Source of the DNA: a virus
Strand: one strand, 5' to 3'
Length of the DNA stretch: 35,153 nucleotides
IMG/VR virus record: IMGVR_UViG_3300042090_001017
Location: 1 to 35,153 of that record
Of the stretch, positions 32,138 to 35,153 are shown in pieces. The position numbers and the translations under genes were made by a program. Each line of letters opens with the position of its first letter. Position 1 is the stretch's first letter. The notes under the pieces are model-generated. The model was not told the origin of the DNA. It saw only the letters and a program-made list of their open reading frames with translations, and searched no databases.

Positions 32138-32346
32138 TTACGCACCAGGAGTATTGTGCCCAACACCAAACCTATTGCGCAGACTAACCACACCGTAGCC
32201 CAGATATAAGACTGGCGTCTAAGTGCCTGCTGTGTGACATACTCCGCCATTGCCCCACATACCCGGCAGTCGTACTGCGCTCTACAGTGCGAGACGTGGT
32301 ATTCTAAGTCCTTCAGAACCGGGTCCATAAGTGGGTTATTTCCCAT
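32134..32346 (-). CDS. Small Cys-rich single-pass membrane protein (70 aa)
   Basis: A 70-residue protein: cytoplasmic Cys part HCRAQYDCRVCG (residues 20-31), then an aromatic-rich transmembrane segment SYIWATVWLVCAIGLVLGTI (46-65) and VRK. It looks like a zinc- or iron-binding membrane anchor. The ATG at 32346 overlaps the GemA-like gene end; a second ATG at codon 7 is possible and neither has good Shine-Dalgarno spacing. Base composition here is clearly more AT-rich than neighbours, hinting at separate origin. Confidence 0.6.
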   Translation of the reverse strand: MGNNPLMDPVLKDLEYHVSHCRAQYDCRVCGAMAEYVTQQALRRQSYIWATVWLVCAIGLVLGTILLVRK

Positions 32347-32758
32347 CCCTCCGGTTCATGGCCCGGATTCCTCCCAGCACCCGCACGAAGTCTTTCCGCG
32401 TCCGCATCTCGTCCCGGCCGCGCAACTGCCGCCGGATGAAGTTCCGTTGGCCCTCCGGCCCCAGTTGCCGCTTGGCGAATTCCTGCGCCAGCGCAATCAG
32501 CTCCTCGCCCGAGACCATCTCGATCCCGTCGCCTTCCCATCCGCGCGACGGCAGCTTGCTCCGGTTGCGCAGCGTCTTCCCCGTCCACTCCCGATAGAGC
32601 GACAGCAACTGCCCGTCCGTCACGTCCGACATCGAGTGGACGCCAAACCGCTCCGTGCACAGATCGTGCAGCGCATCGTGGTCGATTTTCCGCCGCAACG
32701 CCTCCGCATGCACCGCCTTGAAAATGCGCCCTCGAAATCCGCTCTGCAATCCCGGCAT
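32336..32758 (-). CDS. GemA-like regulatory protein (Mu gp16 family, DUF1018)
   Basis: Start ATG at 32758 overlaps the previous stop (TGATG) and follows GGAGGA; 140 residues. RIFKAVHAEALRRKIDHDAL, LCTERFGVHSMSDVTDGQLL and the C-terminal QEFAKRQLGPEGQRNFIRRQ and RTRKDFVRVLGGIRAMNRR match the GemA pattern (helical N-domain with a short T/S-x-x-D-L/M-T/S-D motif, and a C-terminal Arg-rich helix). In Mu the gem locus alters host gene expression and supercoiling. Typical marker of Mu-like early regions. Confidence 0.75.
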   Translation of the reverse strand: MPGLQSGFRGRIFKAVHAEALRRKIDHDALHDLCTERFGVHSMSDVTDGQLLSLYREWTGKTLRNRSKLPSRGWEGDGIEMVSGEELIALAQEFAKRQLGPEGQRNFIRRQLRGRDEMRTRKDFVRVLGGIRAMNRRDGK

Positions 32759-33372
32759 CAGACATCTCCTCCGAACGCCATCGATCGGAACCACACCTGG
32801 TCCACGCGCCGCAAATCGTACTCCGACGAATGCCGGCGAATAAACAGGACCACGTCCTGGTCCGCCACGCGATCTCCATTCGCGCCGCCCAATTCGCGCA
32901 CCCGGCCGAGCAACCCGCGCCGCCGCCAGCCCTGCACAGTCTGCTGGCTCGCGCCGAAGCATTCCTGCAAATCGGTCATGCTGTAGCCGTCCCGCGCGCG
33001 CCTGGAGACCGCCAGTCGCTCGCACCTGGCCGCCACGCACCGTTCCGACCGTCCCAGTTTCTTTGCCATGCCCACCAGCGACACGCGCCCCGCGGCCTCG
33101 CGCAGATACACGTCATCTTCGGCCGTCCACGCCCGTTTCTCCACCAGCGTGATACCCAGCCGCTGCGCTTCCGCGATCCACGCTTTCCGCGGCCAGTCCG
33201 GCCGCCGCCGCTGCAGCCTGGTCAGTGCAGCAACCAACGCCGGCCGGTTCGGCGCCCGGTACGCCTCGCGCAGCGCGGCCGTCAGCTCGGGTGTGAAGAC
33301 GTATTTTCGTCTGTCCCGCCCGAGTTGCCGCGCCCGGCATTCCCTACACGCATTGAGCCCGCACTGGCACAT
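32758..33372 (-). CDS. SANT-like/HTH DNA-binding protein (204 aa), paralog of its upstream neighbour
   Basis: Residues 2-12 are a Cys knot (CQCGLNACREC). Residues 81-122 form a SANT/Myb-like or homeodomain-like helix set (WTAEDDVYLREAAGRVSLVG, then RSERCVAARCERL). Residues 129-156 form an HTH (YSMTDLQECFGASQQTVQGW). The C-terminus DVVLFIRRHSSEYDLRRVDQ-VWF is a further motif. The gene upstream (33377-34063) has the same order and the closing motif DVRAFLFARPEEWDLRKVEK-WWF, so the two are divergent tandem paralogs. Likely phage transcription regulators. Confidence 0.7.
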   Translation of the reverse strand: MCQCGLNACRECRARQLGRDRRKYVFTPELTAALREAYRAPNRPALVAALTRLQRRRPDWPRKAWIAEAQRLGITLVEKRAWTAEDDVYLREAAGRVSLVGMAKKLGRSERCVAARCERLAVSRRARDGYSMTDLQECFGASQQTVQGWRRRGLLGRVRELGGANGDRVADQDVVLFIRRHSSEYDLRRVDQVWFRSMAFGGDV

Positions 33373-33376
33373 AAGC

Positions 33377-34063
33377 CTACCGGCAGATCCTCCCGTCGGT
33401 AATCAGATCCAGAAACCACCACTTCTCGACCTTCCTCAGGTCCCACTCTTCCGGCCGCGCAAACAGAAACGCCCGCACATCCTCATGGGCGATGTACCAC
33501 GTATCCCCTCCCTGCCGCTCCGTCCGCCACGTACCTCTCTTCTCCGCCTTCAGCCATCCCTCCTCGATATAGTGCCCAACGCCTTTCGAGTCGATCCCCA
33601 TCAGCGTCCCGAGTTGGTTGGCCGAATATCCTTCATAGGCGCGCACCAGGTCGAGCCGCTTACGCTTCAACAGGATGGCGTATTGCGATCTCGCGAATCC
33701 CGCCGCCGCCAGGCGCTTCTGAATCTCGGAGAATCCGTACTGGCAATTCGCCTCCAGGATGGCGACTTCTTCCAGACTCCAATTCTTTTCCTTCACGCGC
33801 GCGAGTCCGAGTTCCACGGCCCGCCCATGCACCTGGTGCGGCGGCCATCCGATCGCCTTTCCCGCGGCCCTGATCGCGCGCCGGTCGTTCCCATACACGA
33901 AAGCGTCGTAAGCCGCGCGGATCTGCCCGTCGATCTCCTCTGTCGGCCGATACTTCTTTCGTCCCAGGCGAAGCACCGCGGACCGCCGGTTTTCGTCCCC
34001 TCCCCGGTCCGCCTCGAACTCCACGTCCGCCGGCGCCTCCGCAATTGTGCCGAAGCTCCTCAC
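33377..34063 (-). CDS. SANT-like/HTH DNA-binding protein (228 aa)
   Basis: Start GTG at 34063 overlaps the previous stop (GTGA). Residues 40-90 hold a helical pair (IRAAYDAFVYGNDRRAIRAA; VHGRAVELGLARV), 94-137 are SANT-like (WSLEEVAILEANCQYGFSEI), 145-172 an HTH (GYSANQLGTLMGIDSKGVGH), and the end has TWYIAHEDVRAFLFARPEEW followed by DLRKVEKWWFLDL. All domains point to DNA recognition. The longer frame beginning at 34375 is a Gly/Arg-rich shadow. Related to the next gene; see that entry. Confidence 0.7.
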   Translation of the reverse strand: MRSFGTIAEAPADVEFEADRGGDENRRSAVLRLGRKKYRPTEEIDGQIRAAYDAFVYGNDRRAIRAAGKAIGWPPHQVHGRAVELGLARVKEKNWSLEEVAILEANCQYGFSEIQKRLAAAGFARSQYAILLKRKRLDLVRAYEGYSANQLGTLMGIDSKGVGHYIEEGWLKAEKRGTWRTERQGGDTWYIAHEDVRAFLFARPEEWDLRKVEKWWFLDLITDGRICR

Positions 34064-34602
34064 GCCGTTTTCGCCGCCGTCTTTTCGCGCCAGACGTTGT
34101 CCTCGCACTCCACCAGCCCCCGCTCCCGCAGTTCGGCGAGCCGCTCCGAGCACTGCATGGCCGACACCCCCAGCACACGCGCCAGATCCTTCAGCGTCGC
34201 CGGCCCGTTCTGGTGGAGTGTAGTCAACAGCAGCCGCTGCGCCGACCCAACCTTCCGCGCGCCGTTCGTCTCCGCGGCCGGCGGCGCCGGCATCTTCAGC
34301 GCCCGCTCCACCGTCAGCGGCGGCTCCTCCGTCCCGACGATCTTGATATAGAGGATGTCCCCCTTCTTGCCCCACAGCACCTTCAGCCCCAGCTCCCGGA
34401 TGTGTTTGAGCGCCGTATACCGCGCCGACCTCGCGATTCTCAGCGTCGATCCCTTCGGCGCGTCCTGCAGTTCCTCCAGTAGGTCCTTGTAGGGCGATAT
34501 GGCGCCGCTCTCGCGGAACTTCAGATCCGCCGTTTCATCCGGGGTTACGATCGCAATTTCGCGCTTCGCCCGCGGCAGCGGTTTTTCCCCTGTCTTCTTC
34601 AT
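34060..34602 (-). CDS. Winged-helix regulatory protein (180 aa)
   Basis: A 180-residue protein. N-terminal half AISPYKDLLEELQDAPKGST, then TLRIARSARYTALKHIRELG looks like an alpha/beta domain for DNA or protein binding. Residues 119-172 form a winged-helix: SAQRLLLTTLHQNGPATLKD, LARVLGVSAMQCSERLAELR, ERGLVECEDNVWR. The ATG overlaps the previous stop (ATGA). Probably a transcriptional regulator of the early region; no close family named. Confidence 0.65.
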   Translation of the reverse strand: MKKTGEKPLPRAKREIAIVTPDETADLKFRESGAISPYKDLLEELQDAPKGSTLRIARSARYTALKHIRELGLKVLWGKKGDILYIKIVGTEEPPLTVERALKMPAPPAAETNGARKVGSAQRLLLTTLHQNGPATLKDLARVLGVSAMQCSERLAELRERGLVECEDNVWREKTAAKTA

Positions 34603-35000
34603 GGTTCTTTCTCCATCGCGAGCTGTCCATACAGCTCGGCCAGCTCATGCTTTGACAGCAGCACCCGCAGCCGCCGCCACATTGCGAAAATCTGCGACCG
34701 GTATGCCGCCACGGCCGCCGCCAGATCCTCGGCGTCCATAATCACGAAATACCCGGCCGGTTCTTCGCGCCTCGCGCCGATCCGCGCCCGGTGTGTCACC
34801 ACCAGTTGCTCCACGACGCCCTTGATGTCCCGCTCTGTCTTGCCCGTCGCCTTCGACAACATCGCGCGCGACACCGGATTCTTCCGCCCCTGGTGCGTCC
34901 AGATAATCTCCGCTACAATCCGCTCCATCGCCGTCGGTGTCACCTTCGACGCCGCAAACGGCCCCTCCGCCTCGCCGCCCTCGCCAAACAGATCAGCCAC
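34599..35000 (-). CDS. Winged-helix-like early protein (133 aa)
   Basis: I choose the GTG at 35000 because GGAGG lies 9 bases upstream; the longer ATG at 35036 runs into the preceding gene. MERIVAEIIWTHQGRKNPVS, RAMLSKATGKTERDIKGVVE, QLVVTHRARIGARREEPAGY and FVIMDAEDLAAAVAAYR form a winged-helix with a beta wing. The C-terminal helix RSQIFAMWRRLRVLLSKHEL is amphipathic. Role unknown; likely DNA-binding. Its stop is shared with the next ATG (ATGA). Confidence 0.6.
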   Translation of the reverse strand: MADLFGEGGEAEGPFAASKVTPTAMERIVAEIIWTHQGRKNPVSRAMLSKATGKTERDIKGVVEQLVVTHRARIGARREEPAGYFVIMDAEDLAAAVAAYRSQIFAMWRRLRVLLSKHELAELYGQLAMEKEP

Positions 35001-35118
35001 GGTCGTCTTCCTCCCACATCTCGACGACATCCCCATACTCGAGCCCGCAAGCCTTCGCGCACAGCCACAGCCACACGCGCCCCGGGAGGCTCATCCACAT
35101 AAAGACGGAGACCCGCAT
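34993..35118 (-). CDS. Micro-ORF, 41-residue peptide
   Basis: An ATG at 35118 preceded by GAGGTGG gives MRVSVFMWMSLPGRVWLWLC then AKACGLEYGDVVEMWEEDDRG. It starts on the overlap with the upstream stop (TAATG) and its own stop overlaps the next GTG, so the packing is the same as for its neighbours. Function unknown; an acidic tail and aromatic head suggest a small regulator or membrane peptide. Confidence 0.5.
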   Translation of the reverse strand: MRVSVFMWMSLPGRVWLWLCAKACGLEYGDVVEMWEEDDRG

Positions 35119-35153
35119 TACGCCACCTCGCTCGGCGCATCCGGCCGCGCCGG
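35118..35153 (-). CDS. C-terminal end of an upstream gene (partial)
   Basis: The frame reading PARPDAPSEVA and a stop TAA at 35118-35120 continues off the window edge. The TAA overlaps the next ATG (TAATG). Only 11 residues are visible, so nothing can be said about the product. Confidence 0.4.
   Translation of the reverse strand, partial: PARPDAPSEVA

Noticed and set aside
34064-34375. N-terminal extension of the SANT-like protein (about 104 residues)
   Set aside because: The extension is Gly/Ala/Arg-rich and overlaps the preceding winged-helix gene; the GTG at 34063 with a GTGA overlap is the better start.

Overview
The window is most of a prophage or phage genome, read entirely from the minus strand. 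Every credible gene, about 50 of them, runs from high to low coordinates. Genes are packed with 1-35 bp overlaps (ATGA, GTGA, TAATG junctions) or gaps of a few bases. The only non-coding stretches are about 130 bp at 11416-11545 and about 210 bp at the left edge. The gene set is that of a Mu-like transposable phage: GemA-like protein, gp25/gp26/gp27-like proteins, gp28-like terminase, gp29+F-like portal/minor head fusion, and I-like protease. It has no visible tail sheath or contractile baseplate genes, so the virion is probably a long-tailed siphovirus, like the Mu-headed siphophages D3112 and B3. The host is a high-GC Gram-negative bacterium. The style of the exported proteins, a TIG domain in a phage gene and dispersed CACCGCAGAGRCGCAGAG-type repeats make me think of Acidobacteriota (Solibacter/Bryobacter relatives), but that is a guess from memory.

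Layout in order of transcription. (1) 35153-31403, early region: small DNA-binding proteins (two winged-helix proteins, two paralogous SANT-like/HTH proteins), a GemA-like protein and several unknown small proteins. The transposase and repressor would lie beyond the right edge. (2) 31406-25123, an unusual 6.3 kb block of five consecutive genes, each starting with a Sec signal peptide. Several look like tail-fibre or lectin-like surface proteins, and two share a C-terminal domain. (3) 25117-16227, DNA packaging and head: gp25-, gp26- and gp27-like proteins, a zinc-ribbon protein, large terminase, portal fused to a minor head protein, protease, decoration protein, major capsid, and a head-tail connector carrying an N-terminal TIG domain. 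(4) 16215-14361, a small exported beta-rich protein, a holin-like protein, a two-helix membrane protein and an exported lytic transglycosylase. (5) 14359-213, the tail: virion morphogenesis protein, three micro-ORFs, tail terminator-like protein, a tail tube protein made of two tandem copies of the tube domain, a tail chaperone split by a frameshift, tape measure, distal tail and hub proteins, a 1420-residue central fibre, and two last small proteins. A hairpin at 166-189 follows the last gene.

The most interesting points are the exported tail-fibre-like cassette, the duplicated tail tube domain, the +1/-2 frameshift in the tail chaperone, the TIG-connector fusion, and two copies of a repetitive element, one intergenic and palindromic and one translated in frame inside a phage gene. 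No promoters could be assigned with confidence, and no tRNA, CRISPR array or insertion sequence was seen.
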